Positions 1 through 10,393 of a DNA stretch of 64,000 bases are shown here, one piece after another. The position numbers and the translations under genes were made by a program. Origin of the DNA: Nigrospora sphaerica (taxonomy: Eukaryota; Ascomycota; Sordariomycetes; Amphisphaeriales; Apiosporaceae); assembly GCA_018287875.1 (NCBI GenBank), contig JAGVVL010000015.1, positions 1,860,001 to 1,924,000 on the forward strand, in the 5' to 3' direction. Numbering within the stretch: the first letter of the stretch is position 1; every line of letters begins with the position of its first letter. Under the pieces are notes generated by a model. It did no database searches. It was given only the letters and a program-made list of their open reading frames with translations, and was not told the origin of the DNA.

Positions 1-839
1 GGTCCCCGCAAGCCATCATACGCGGGTAGGAGACCCGGTGTTACATGTGGTTCGTCGCCACATCACGCCTGGTTCGACCCCTGACGGCCGGGGTATGCCG
101 GGACGGGAGCATCCGGGGTTGTATGCGAGTGCGGCTCGGGGTGGGTTCCTCGAGTCGTCACCTTTCCGCAACCTCATTTTCCTTATTGCTACCCAGACAT
201 GATATACTCCTTTGACGATATCCATTCCTGTATTGCATGGCCGGGTGGCGGCGGCGCGTTCCAATGCCGGGTTAACACCGTGGCGCGATGACCATCTTGC
301 TGAGGGGGAGTAATGCAAAGACCAGTCGGCTCGTAAACCTGTTCACAAACTCGCCAAGTGTCCCCAAAGGCTCGTTGAGCTCTTTGTTATGCAGTCAGTA
401 CGTGAATTGCATCGTTTTCTGGGGTTTCGGGGGTTGCATTGCCAGGGTGCTGTCTGGCGCGAGGGAGATTTCGTCCGTCAGACACCCCGCAGTGAGCTGG
501 TCGTCGAAATAAACATGCGTGAGGACCCGAAAAGGGGTGAGCCGAGGCGCCAAAACCGGCTCGGCACGGCACAAGACCAGGCCAAGTATTCTCCTGTGTG
601 CAAGTAGTCGTGAAGCCCGATGGCCTAGTACCCGGGGTAAGGAGTCGAATTCCATCGCCAACATTCTCTCTCTCCGCTATAGAACAGAAACATTCAATGT
701 GGTCTACTCGTTGTCTGCTTCGAATTGGCTATGTGGACAGGATGCGTTTCGGACAATACGAGTCTTCGAGTTCCTCCTCTAGTAACTCTCCTATCAAGGC
801 GGACTGCCGAGTTCGCGGGCCAGGTATGCGTCCACCTTG
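1..839. other. intergenic, no supported gene
   Basis: Only short overlapping open frames on both strands, none with a recognisable domain, splice structure or good start context. It lies beyond the 3' end of the minus-strand FAD oxidoreductase and probably includes that gene's 3' UTR and the flank of a gene outside the window. Confidence 0.6.
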
Positions 840-2550
840 TCAGAGCCCGATTTTGAACTTTTGGGGATCCAACTCGTCAATGTTGGCGCTTTTGGCCGAC
901 CCCTCGAAGATGAATTCACTCATGAGCTTCCCCGTGACCGGACCGTTCTGAATGCCCCAGCACGTGTGGCCGGCCGCTATCCACAATCCGGCCACGGACG
1001 TTCGCCCTATCAATGGACTTCGCTCATCGCCAAACCTCACATGCCGGGGAATGTAGCAGGCCTGCTTGGCCGCGACCGGGGCCGATGCCAGGCGAGGGCT
1101 GACCACGCTGATATACGAAATCAGGTCGTCGCACTGCGCCTCGTCGCATTCTACCTGGTCCGCCGTATCGGGCAGCGGTATCGTCTTGTCGGGGTCCCCA
1201 CAAGCATATACTTCACCGGCGGGACGAGCATAAATCTCGGGGTCTACCCTTCCCCTATGCCTTCTTTTCTGTCCCTGGGCAGCCCGGTGTGGCGGCACCC
1301 AGTCGATGGGGAGGTTTATTTTGGTGAAGATGGCGTACGGGCTCACGTCGGCCTGGAACACGACACTGTGAGCACGCAGGCCCTCGACCTTGCAGGATGG
1401 CACCAGCCGACCGGACCAGGGACCGGCTGCCACCACAACGTCCGTGACGCCTGTAATGGAATGGGTTTCGTTGGTCCGGCGGTCGAGATAGTGGACACTG
1501 TCGACATTGGACCTGCCTCGTGTCAATTTTATATCCATGACGTGCGCGCCCAGTCGGATCGACACGCCTTGTCGTTCGGCCAGAGTTGCCATGTGCGTAG
1601 TGAAGTGAAAGGGGTGGACTTGGGCGGTCTCGGTGAAACCAGGCTGGCCCATCTCGGCATATTCGCGTATTAAGCTCCCGTCTATCCATTCAAGATCGGC
1701 CGGGAAACCCGAATCGGCCAGCATCCTGGCCGCGGCCTCATTCTGTTTGGGCAGCCTTTCCCAAATCTTTTCACTATTCTGCCGTGCGGCATTCCCCGGA
1801 TCCGAAGCGACGGATATATCATCCTCGCGCTTGGGGTACGTAGAAATCCCGTTCTGTCCGTGGCCGTTGGGCCTTTTACTGCCGTTGGCCGTGGCCTTGA
1901 TGCCGTCCTGGCGGCCGCTCTTGGACTCATGGTCAGTAGTTGTTTTGCTGCCCCGTTTGGTCTTGGTACGAAGGCTAGGCTCGGTAGGGGCACCGGCAGT
2001 CAAGTCCTTGTGGTTTAAGGCCGCGGAGACCTGCCCGCACTGCACGACCCGGTATCCCCACTGATCCGCTCCCCCATGCTCGGCAGCCAGCTCGGCGTGC
2101 AAGCGGTAGGATAGAGGCACGAGGCACTGCGGATAGGCCCACAAGCCCAGCAGCCCGCCAGCCTTGCCCGAAGCGCCGGCAGCAATGGAGCTGGACTCCA
2201 GCAGAGTGATGCTGTGAAACGCCGGGTTGAACGAAGGATGGTGCGAGAGGTAATAGGCCGTGGTGCAGCCAATGACGCCACCTCCTATAGGCTGCTGTCA
2301 GTCGTGGCCAGACAGTAAGAGCGAGGTGCGAACCAATGGTGCGCAGGAAACACTAGGATGAGTGTCACGATCGTGTGTGTGTACCGCTCGGAGGGGGGAC
2401 TGTGCGCATCCGCTTCAGTTGGAGGAGGGGCCTCGAGGGCGGCCAAGTAAGGGAGAGGGGGAAGCGAAGTAATTGGAGGCGGAACAAGAAAGCTCTTTCC
2501 TACCCACCTATAATCACTATGTTGCGCATGCGGTGCGGATTGGGGTCCAT
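840..2550 (-). CDS. FAD-dependent oxidoreductase, DAO/TDA3-like
   Basis: Two exons on the minus strand: 2550-2508 and 2284-840, 495 residues. The intron (2507-2285) begins GTGGGT, ends TATAG and has a CTGAC branch. Splicing joins NIVII to GGGVIGCTTAYYL, restoring a complete glycine-rich dinucleotide-binding motif for FAD at the extreme N-terminus, which is the reason for choosing this start. Further DAO-fold marks are ITLLESSSIAAGASGKAGG near residues 38-56, VVVAAGPWSG in the middle, and a C-terminal segment around LWIAAGHTCWGIQNGP that contacts the flavin in this family. A low-complexity Lys/Ser/Gly-rich insert follows the N-terminal third (roughly residues 110-170). Architecture resembles yeast TDA3 and fungal relatives, flavin oxidoreductases linked to endosome-Golgi traffic whose substrate is unknown. 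Family is secure from the motifs; substrate and location are not. Confidence 0.9.
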
Positions 2551-2680
2551 GGTGGATATCTCAAAGCCGATGAGCACCTTGACCTTGAGCCTGGAGTAGC
2601 GGGTGGCTTCCGGGTCCCACGTTGACAACCAGCTTGGGAACTACCGTGTAAAGTTCAGGTGTCGGTCGAGACCGAAAATA

Positions 2681-2716
<36 letters not shown>

Positions 2717-4285
2717 TGGCGAGCTAGCGCGGAGGCTTCACCTGTCCGAGATTCGAGGCGGACAGTGGATTGGAGGCGCGTTCGTGGCTCTCAGGCCAAG
2801 CTCGTCTCGAAAGGTCCTTGAAGGGTTGTGTGGTGGAAAACGGGACTACAGGTGTATTGGGCTAGACGGGCTGTCTCTTTGGCAGGCAAGGAGGCAGGCA
2901 GGCACTCGTCATGGAACGGGCAGTGAGGGGTAGCCCTCCGTCCAGTTTCCATCCCACCTTACCTTTGACTGATTGTCGTCCAATGTGCAAACATGGGATA
3001 CCCGTTGGCGGGGATGGACGGACGGCTACATGCAGGGTGATTCATTGTCTACGAAGTACTACAACTACCTCTTTCAGGCCTCTCTGATAGTGGCAGGCCC
3101 TTTCCCGCAGATCCTTGCTTTCCCACTGTCAACTAGGCGGGATGAAATTGCCGCCACACCCCCCATCGGATGGCGCCACCTGAACGCCAGCTCACCGGAC
3201 TCTTTACTTGCAGCTTTAGGTCTACGATTAGAAACCAAACAGCCACCAAAAGGCACTACCTCAACAAGGTATCTACCACCTACACAGTAACCTCCAACAG
3301 ATTCGTAATACGTATATGCACCTGTTGCGCAGCCGGACCGCTTGGAAGGTGTCCGTCATCACATCGGGCATGTTCGTACTCTGTCCCAGAAGATACCTAC
3401 CTGAAAACCCTGCCTGTGCGGGGCGATGGGATTAGTCCGAGGCCGGTGTTGGATGCCATTCAGGGCAAATGAGATGGCGGATCAGGGACAAGGGTTCGGC
3501 GCGGAGCGCTTCCCACAGTTGCCGATGCTGACTCGTTCCGGCAGGGACTCCGGTCATCTTGATGCCTATGGATGCCGCATCGGAAGGATTTTTGTCATGC
3601 CTTCCGCCCTGCGAGTCGAGTGAGCCTCGGGACGATAACGAAGCCGAGGTTGGGACCCATTCAGGGACCAGTCCCTTTGTCAGAGTTGCTGGCGTTGCCG
3701 TGGTCAACTTTCCATTCCCTGTTCGCCCGCCTCGCCCGCGTGCTATAGCGGCCCCTCCCCGTCTGCAACTAACAGTAGCCCTCCCAAATTAGTTTGGCAG
3801 GCTTGTTTGTACCTACAGTAGGTAAGCAGGTACATGCGCCTCAGCCCGTTGCCTTTTGGTTGGTACGATGTGGAAGCAGAGAGAACTGGCGGGTCTGGGC
3901 CATCGGCCCGCTCGTTCAGCAGCGGAGATAGACATGGACCTCATCGGAACGGCGCGATTCGCTACTTCGTTGTAATAGAAAACCATCCGCTTCCCGTCCC
4001 AAGACCCCTCCCCTCTTGCCCCCCCTCAACACCAATGCAACCCGTTCGACATTCCGCTCTACGGTCTATTTCCAGGTAAATACGACCAGCCGTCCGTATC
4101 CGTCTCAGTTTTGGCCCGGTGTTGACTTGCGCAGAAGAACGCTCTGTAATTCCCACCCACGATCCTACCGCAGCAACTTCCACCCCGCCTCTACCCACAT
4201 CGCGAGAGCCTCACTTGCGACTCCGACCACGCGCCAAAGCCGTCCCATCTCCACGACCCTCAGACGCCCCCAGCGCTCAGACACC
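2551..4285. other. intergenic between FAD oxidoreductase and peroxidase
   Basis: Divergent promoter region for the two flanking genes. It holds a GCTG tetranucleotide tract (2681-2714), short TACCTA/GTAGGTA-type motifs near 3396 and 3824, and pyrimidine-rich sequence upstream of 4286 consistent with a fungal leader. No supported coding sequence. Confidence 0.6.
2681..2714. repeat. (GCTG)n microsatellite
   Basis: About eight and a half uninterrupted copies of GCTG within the divergent promoter region of the FAD oxidoreductase and the thiol peroxidase. Confidence 0.95.
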
Positions 4286-4926
4286 ATGGCTTCCGCCACG
4301 AGCTTCTACGACTTCAAGCCCGCCGACAGTAGGTGACCCCCTCCTTCGCCGGCCGCCCAATCTCGGCTCCCTCGGGGCCATCGCCGCCGCCCACGGCCCC
4401 TCTCCGCCCCCAAAGAACCCTCATCGCTGACACGCAGGTGTTTTTTCCCCGCGCCGCAGAGAAGGGCAACCCCAAGGACATGTCGGAGTACAAAGGCAAG
4501 GTGGTGCTGATCGTCAACACAGCGTCCAAGTGCGGCTTCACGCCGCAGTACGCGGGCCTCGAGAAGCTGTACAAGGACGTGACGGCCAAGCACCCCGACG
4601 ACTTTGTCATCCTCGGCTTCCCGTGCAACCAGTTCGGCAGCCAGGAGCCCGGCACTGACGACGACATCCAGAGCTTCTGCCAGCTCAACTACGGCGTTAG
4701 CTTCCCCATCATGGGCAAGACGGACGTCAACGGCGACGCCGCCAGCCCCCTCTTCGAGTGGCTCAAGAACGAGAAGCCCGGCCTCATGGGCCTCAAGCGC
4801 GTCAAGTGGAACTTTGAAAAGTTCCTCATCGGCCGCGACGGCAAGGTCCTCAACCGCTGGGCCAGCACCACCAAGCCCGAGTCCCTCGAGAAGCCCATCC
4901 TCGAGGCCCTCGAGGCCAAGGCGTAA
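4286..4926 (+). CDS. Thiol (glutathione-type) peroxidase, Hyr1/Gpx3-like
   Basis: Two exons, 4286-4328 and 4460-4926, 169 residues. The intron begins GTAGGT and ends GCCGCAG; the join creates the Lys of FYDFKPADKKG, the usual N-terminus of the family. Family marks are TASKCGFTPQY (peroxidatic Cys39), GFPCNQFGSQEPG (Cys70), FCQLNYGVSFPIMGK (Cys88, matching the resolving Cys of yeast Hyr1/Gpx3), and KWNFEKFL. The active-site Gln72 and Trp/Asn of WNF are present. The enzyme uses cysteine, not selenocysteine. Known relatives reduce hydroperoxides with thioredoxin and in yeast relay the peroxide signal to Yap1; a similar dual role here is inference. The length matches the family's usual ~165 residues. 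No targeting peptide is visible, so a cytosolic location is likely. Confidence 0.96.
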
Positions 4927-5278
4927 GTCGGCCCGCGGGGCCCCCTCCACCAAGACGGCCAGGGTTAAACCCAATGGTTTGGTGCGCCAGGACTGTGACG
5001 GCCAAGATGTAGCCTGGCGCGGGACGAGGACGTTGGGTTGTTTGTCGTCCGGATCCCATGCCATGGTATGTTTGACTGGGATGAGTTTTTTTTTTTCAGG
5101 CATTCGATGCCGCAGCGAGATACCATTCACTACTTTGATGCCAGTTTCTACAATCTTGCCGGGGTTCCGAGCATTCTCTCATGTCGTGAGGCCACCTCGT
5201 GATACGTAATCCATGTGTCATTCAGTCATGAGTACTCTATCGGTCGTTTCCCCTGCTGCCAGTCTCCCTTTCGCCGAA
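4927..5278. other. intergenic between convergent genes
   Basis: Short gap between the 3' ends of the peroxidase (plus) and the 6PGDH-like gene (minus), presumably two 3' UTRs. A T-run lies at about 5087-5096. Nothing else is seen. Confidence 0.6.
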
Positions 5279-6802
5279 TCATTCGTCCGAAGACCCCTTG
5301 GCCGGCATCCACTCGAAATGATGCTTGCCCTTGGTCGGCCCGCCCACGGGGTCGTCCTTGCGGTCAAACATGTGCTGACCGAAGTAGTCAAGCTCAGCCT
5401 CCATGAACTGCGTCGGGAGGTCTTCGGACGTCTCGTATTTGTAGTACTCTAACGATTGGCTGATGGACGGCACGAAGCCGTCGGCCATGACAGCGGCGAG
5501 GACGACCTTCTTGACGGCCGCGTAGTGGGCGGCGAGCTCGCGGCCAACCTCGGCATTGCCCAGGACGTTGTCGGCGTCGCGGTCAGGCCGCGCGTACATG
5601 GACTCGAGCAGGTCCGTGATGTGTTCGGCCTTGATAATGCAGCCGCCGCGCCACAGCTGCAGGATGTTGCGGTAGTCGAGCCCCCAGCCCTCGGCCCGGT
5701 CCTTGGCCCGGATGATGTCCATGCCCTGCGCGAAGCAGGCCAGGAAGCAAAAGTACGTCGTTCGGTGCAGCAGCTCTACGAAGGCCTCCTTGGACTCGAC
5801 TGCCAGCGTCCCCGCCTCGGTGCCGCCGCCCGCCGCCTTCTTGTTCCGCTGGCGCCGCGCCAGGTCGGCCGACGCGCAGCGGAACAGGTGCGCCGCCACG
5901 ATCGACGACGCCGGCACGTGCAGGTTGACGGCCTGGTCGCACGTCCACGTGCCGGTGCCCTCCTCCTCGTCGACGTCCTGCACGACCTTGTCCCGCACGT
6001 TGGCGAGGACGGACTCGCCGCTCTGCGTGGCCTTCATGATGTCGACGCCGATGGCGACCAGGAAGCAGTCGCGCAGGGGGCCCTCCTTGTTCCACGATTC
6101 GAAGATGGCCGCGACCTCCTCGTACGAGAGGCCCAGGCCCTTGGTCAGCAACTGCCACACCTCGGCCAGCACCGACATCATGCCCTGCTCGATGCCGTTG
6201 TGCACCATCTTGACGTAGTGGCCGCTGCCGCCGGGGCCCACGGGCCTCACGCAGGGCTCCCCTTTGCTGTCCTTGGCCGCCACCTTCCGCATCCACGGCA
6301 TCATCTTCTGCAGCGCCTCGGCGTTTCCGCCGGGCGACATGGACGGGCCGGCGCGCGCCGACTGGTAGCCGCCCGAGACGCCGCAGCCGATGTAGTGAAT
6401 GCCCTGGGGCTCGAGGTCCTTCTGGCGGCGCTCCGTGTTGGTCCAGTGCTCGTTGCCGCAGTCGACGATGATATCGCCCTTGTTTAGGTATGGCTTCAGG
6501 CCCTCGACGCACTTGTCGGCAGGGGCGCCGTGCGGGGTGCTGAAGACGAAGACCTTGGGGGCCCCGTCGTCGGCCTGTATCGCCTTGCACACGGCCTCGT
6601 AGCTGGGCTGGCGCACCACCATCTTCTCGAGGCCAATGTCCTTTGCCTGCTTCTCCAGCATCTTCATATTTTTCTCGCTCGGGTCATAGAAGTGCACCTC
6701 GCTGCCGTGCTCCGCGTACAGCAACGACATCATGGCACCCATGCTGCCCACGCCGAGCATGCCGAGCTTCTTGACCTCGAGACCTTGGGTGTTGTCCGCC
6801 AT
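5279..6802 (-). CDS. 6-phosphogluconate dehydrogenase-like protein, divergent
   Basis: Single exon, 507 residues. Order: N-terminal Rossmann fold (LGMLGVGSMGAMMSLLYAEHG, residues ~13-33), the GCGVSGG...GPSMSPGG substrate loop, the catalytic-helix motif KMVHNGIEQG, and the all-helical 6PGDH C-terminal domain ending near DYFGQHMF. The catalytic Lys, Asn and Glu of the KMVHNGIE motif are kept. Several ligand positions differ from canonical enzymes: the coenzyme loop reads YDPSEKN where NADP enzymes have NRT, the usual GTGKWT reads GTGTWT, and the usual QAQRDYF reads EAELDYF, so the phosphate-binding Lys and Arg are lost. It is therefore more likely a paralogue with another substrate, perhaps NAD-linked, than the pentose-phosphate enzyme. 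The gene is convergent with the peroxidase. Family is certain; activity is open. Confidence 0.93.
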   Translation of the reverse strand: MADNTQGLEVKKLGMLGVGSMGAMMSLLYAEHGSEVHFYDPSEKNMKMLEKQAKDIGLEKMVVRQPSYEAVCKAIQADDGAPKVFVFSTPHGAPADKCVEGLKPYLNKGDIIVDCGNEHWTNTERRQKDLEPQGIHYIGCGVSGGYQSARAGPSMSPGGNAEALQKMMPWMRKVAAKDSKGEPCVRPVGPGGSGHYVKMVHNGIEQGMMSVLAEVWQLLTKGLGLSYEEVAAIFESWNKEGPLRDCFLVAIGVDIMKATQSGESVLANVRDKVVQDVDEEEGTGTWTCDQAVNLHVPASSIVAAHLFRCASADLARRQRNKKAAGGGTEAGTLAVESKEAFVELLHRTTYFCFLACFAQGMDIIRAKDRAEGWGLDYRNILQLWRGGCIIKAEHITDLLESMYARPDRDADNVLGNAEVGRELAAHYAAVKKVVLAAVMADGFVPSISQSLEYYKYETSEDLPTQFMEAELDYFGQHMFDRKDDPVGGPTKGKHHFEWMPAKGSSDE

Positions 6803-8759
6803 GGTTGCTGTCTTCCGATTTATGGTTGAGTGACGCCTCTAGTTCGCGAGATTTGCTCTGCCGCGTTCCCTGAGAAGAAGAAGAGGCCGTACCGTTGTGA
6901 ATAATCGCTACTCTGGTGGTTGCGTATTAGGAGTGTGGGAGAGGTATTGATGGTTGTAGTATGTGTCAAGGCATCTTATGGACGCTTTTATCCCAGCGCC
7001 CATCATGTCCGCCCGAGCTCTACGGCTCCATTGGTTCTGTCGATTTCCATGATATGATATCGGATCAGAGTTACGTAGAGAAGTGGTTCTGTTCCCTTAA
7101 GTACGCCCGAATAGCTCCCATCGTTGACGTCACAGGTTTGGACTGGGGGCGTGCATTTTACCATGTAAGGAAGCGCCAGCTGGCTCTCGCTGGCTCCATT
7201 TCCGAGGCTGCGAGGTTTTGTACGTAAACCCGCAGGATGGATTTTTTCGTACAAATAAATCAGCGAGGGCTGTGCAATGGCCCTTTGCCGTGCGATACAC
7301 TACCATCTGGCCAGGTCCACATTGTCTCGGCGCCGAGCCGCCGGTTCCGTTCGGGCGGACCTGACACCTAGCTCTGTACGGGAAACGACAAAGCTCGCCA
7401 AGCAGCAGCGCCCGGCATTGCAGTCCCCCGCGAGGCTCCACAGGGCTGAGAATTGTTCATCCCCGGGTTCTTTCGCTGCGAAGAGCCTAGTTTAGATGGA
7501 CCGTATTGGTTGGCCTTGGCATCGCCGTATCATATACAGCATCGTTGGCTGTGTTTCTAAAGCGCCCATCGCGACATCTGCGCGATCCTCGGCCAATGCC
7601 ACGAATGCTGGCCCCCCCACCGCCATGGCGGAGACTGACTCTGTAGTGTAGCGTGTTCTCAGAGCCCAAGGTGTAATGCGTCTCGGATGTCCGTTACTTT
7701 ACTTTTTGATGTCGGGTTTCCAGACTTGCCCGATCCGGCTGCGTTCAAACCAAGAGCTAGTGAAGTCCGGCGCGAGTTTGCTGATGACTGGATGCCCCGC
7801 GCTTGGCGAGCCTGAAATCAGACGGTCAGCCTCAGTGACCTTGCTTTCATGTAATCATCCGACACTTGGAGAACCTGTCGGTCTTGACGCCGACGACCAG
7901 ATTCTCATCAGATGGAAAAATTGTAGCTTTCTTCGACTCAGGTTGAGCTTCTGTGCCATGCTAAACTGCCACCCGTCTGTAGTAGATGAGACGCAGGTCT
8001 TGTTTGTAACAATGCCGGGAAAAGTCTCCTAATCCTCGTCATATGAAACCGCTCTGTAAGGTCTACTCAGCTTCATAGTCCATTGTGTTGCTTCTAAGTT
8101 GCTGTGAGAGTAGGAACGATGCAAGCTGTCGGAGCAAAAAGGTTACACCGGGTAAAGGAGCCCACGCGACACAGAGACTCGGGCTGGATTTTTGTTCAGA
8201 GCATCAACACAGACACCTGCACAAGGTTCATCCGACCCAGGGGGAAAACGTGGTTGATGGTAGCCTTTCCGACGGTAGAAGGGCGATGAGTATATGGTTG
8301 CATGGGACATAACTCTCGGGTCGTCTGTATTTGGCGGGTGAGAAAGGCAGGTCGGGCATTGTTCTTGTCAATCAAGGGTTTGGTGACATATTTTCCCAAT
8401 CTTCCAAATTCGGATGATTCATACCGATCCGGGGCAGCCGAATGTTTGTCAAGCCGTTGCTTCCACAATATGATGGTATCTGTGTCAGTCCAGCGTATTG
8501 CGACTCGCATGATGCCGGACGGGACTACAAAACAGCTGATCAGTCTGCCGGTTGACAGACAAGGGCACACCAGCGACTGGCATTGTGATCAGAGCAAACA
8601 GACGACGGCTATCACCCTTAGCATCAGCAACCGCACTGTCATCATCGGCATCATAATCACAGCACTATCCCGCCCGTACCGAGACACCATCGCGCCTGAT
8701 ATCCCGTACCGGAAGCCCTGATCACCCAAAAACAAACACACAACCCCGCCACAGCAACC
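6803..8759. other. intergenic, ~2 kb
   Basis: Divergent promoter region between the 6PGDH-like gene and the lipocalin-like gene. It contains only short frames without recognisable domains, for example 118 codons at 7676-8032 on the plus strand. The A/C-rich stretch just before 8760 fits a fungal 5' leader. Confidence 0.6.
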
Positions 8760-9284
8760 ATGGTCTCGGCCCGCACCCTGCGCCTCTTCTCGGGCGCCTG
8801 GTCCCTTCTCAACATCACCGTGTCGCAGGACGGGGCGGTGGTGCCGCTGGACGGGTGGAGCCCGACGGGGCTCATCACGTACACGCCGCAGGGCTTCGTG
8901 CAGGTCATGATCCAGACGCTGGGGCAGCTGAGCGGCGGCGGCGGCAACGACACGTTGGACCTCGGGTCGCTCGGCAACCTGACGCAGCTGGCGACCATCG
9001 ACTACGGCGGGCGCTACCGGTTCGAGGCGGCGGGCGCGGGCGCGGGCGCCGACGCCGACGACGACGACGCCGAAACCGCCGCCGGCACCGTCGTCCACGG
9101 CCCCATCGAGTTCACCTCGGTCCCCGGCTGGCTCGGCAGCGTCTTCTCGCGCAACTTCACCCTCACCGCCGACGGCCAGTACCTAAGCCTCGCCGGCCCC
9201 GTCGACGACGCCGGCCTCACCGCCGGCCTCTGGTGGCAGAAATCCCCCACCACCGAGAACTGGACCTGGGAGCCCCAGGCATAG
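8760..9284 (+). CDS. Lipocalin-like domain protein
   Basis: Single exon, 174 residues; the start follows an A-rich leader with an ACCATGG context. The N-terminus LRLFSGAWSLLNITVSQDG and the later GLITYTPQGFVQVMI match the opening strands of the fungal/bacterial lipocalin-like family (Lipocalin_5 type): a G-x-W strand, a polar strand, then a G-x-x-x-Y strand. The second half has FTLTADGQYLSLAGP and a terminal WWQKSP strand, completing a small beta-barrel. An Ala/Gly/Asp-rich insert lies at about residues 89-107. Members probably bind small hydrophobic ligands, but no ligand is established. No clear signal peptide is visible, so secretion is not supported. Fold assignment is moderate to good; function is unknown. 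Confidence 0.8.
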   Translation: MVSARTLRLFSGAWSLLNITVSQDGAVVPLDGWSPTGLITYTPQGFVQVMIQTLGQLSGGGGNDTLDLGSLGNLTQLATIDYGGRYRFEAAGAGAGADADDDDAETAAGTVVHGPIEFTSVPGWLGSVFSRNFTLTADGQYLSLAGPVDDAGLTAGLWWQKSPTTENWTWEPQA

Positions 9285-9896
9285 GGCGGACGCGTTGGGC
9301 GGGCGTGCTTCTCTGCCCCGGGCCCGGCTTGGCGCCGTGTCCCCTTCCTACAGGGTCAGACAAGGCTTTGGGTTCAATGGTTTTCGAGGCGGATTTCGTT
9401 GCGCAGCCAACTTTGTATGCTTGTGGGCGGGTTGAAGGCTGCCGTGATAAACAAGCTAGGTTTTTTTTTCCAATGGATATCCGTCGTCGCTCCGAGTGAA
9501 TTCCTCCTTCAATGCACTCTCGCATTTGTGACAACAACATGCGACTAATAGCTAACGTAATTCCTTTCGATACATTCAGCTGGCAGAACCTATAACTACA
9601 GCAAGTATATTCGCCTCCTTCTCGGCCTCGACAGCTTGGTTATGATCTTTCTTGTCCCATCCTAGGGTTGCTGTCTCCCTGTCTCTACTCGCTACCTTGT
9701 CCTTGCTGTACCACACATCCATGTATGTGCCCGTCCACCCCACGCGGCACATTAGCCGCGTGGGTCCCTCGCTTTCCCAATCCCCAAATCTCACCGACAG
9801 AAGCAAATACTAGTCAGTCAATCAATCCACTACCCCTTTTCGTCCGCCCCCCTATAGAGATTTCAATAAGTTGTTCTTCTCCCATGTACAGCATCT

Positions 9897-9975
9897 GCCC
9901 GCTTGGCTTAGTGGTAAAGCGCATCACTAGTAATTCGTGATGATGAGATCGCTGGTTCGATTCCAGCAGTGGGCA
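9897..9975 (+). tRNA. tRNA-Thr(AGT), intron-containing
   Basis: Folds by hand into a full cloverleaf. The acceptor GCCCGCT (9897-9903) pairs with AGTGGGC (9968-9974), with discriminator A9975. D-stem GCTT pairs with AAGC. Anticodon stem CATCA (9922-9926) pairs with TGATG (9941-9945), the variable loop is AGATC, and T-stem GCTGG pairs with CCAGC. U33 is followed by anticodon AGT (9929-9931) and A37. Seven extra bases (9933-9939) then sit before position 38, the standard intron position. The A box (9904-9914) and B box (9954-9964) match consensus. Mature length without the intron is 72 nt before CCA. Confidence 0.88.
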
Positions 9976-9989
9976 TTTCAAGATTCCAA

Positions 9990-9996
9990 TTTTTTT
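9990..9996 (+). terminator. RNA polymerase III terminator
   Basis: A run of seven T residues starts 15 bases after the end of the tRNA-Thr gene, the usual Pol III stop signal. Confidence 0.8.
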
Positions 9997-10393
9997 GCTG
10001 TTTCGAACCCTCCACCTCCTGGAGGAAGTGAGAGAACGGGGAATCGTTTTGGGTATTTCTTCGGCGCTTGTGAATCGCCTTTCCTTCCGCTCTCTTGTTT
10101 GTGGAAAGCCACCGGGCAGCCTTCCCCTGATTTCAATCAGCTCGGCGTTGGTAGATTACTTCACGAGCAAACCGTCAGTTCTGATGTTCGCCAGCCCATC
10201 TCACGGGTGGCGGCACATGGGCGCTGGGACTATCGATATGAGCAATAGGTCATCAATTCGAGAAGTTCTATCACAATGTTGCTTCTCGCTGTGGTCGGCG
10301 TCGTCAGAGAACCGACCCGGGCCCACGTGACATATCACCATGTGTCCGTGCCGGTGTTCCTCGATGCTGCCAAGAGCACCAGGCCGGGCCGGT

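Larger units (their letters stand above)
9285..10393. other. intergenic carrying a tRNA gene
   Basis: Apart from the tRNA at 9897-9975, this gap holds the 3' flank of the lipocalin-like gene and, beyond about 10250, the 3' flank of the minus-strand conserved gene. No other feature is supported. Confidence 0.6.

Noticed and set aside
5456..6487. 343-codon open frame on the plus strand
   Set aside because: Antisense shadow of the 6PGDH-like gene; GC-rich third positions keep the opposite strand open. Low-complexity Ala/Arg/Val product.
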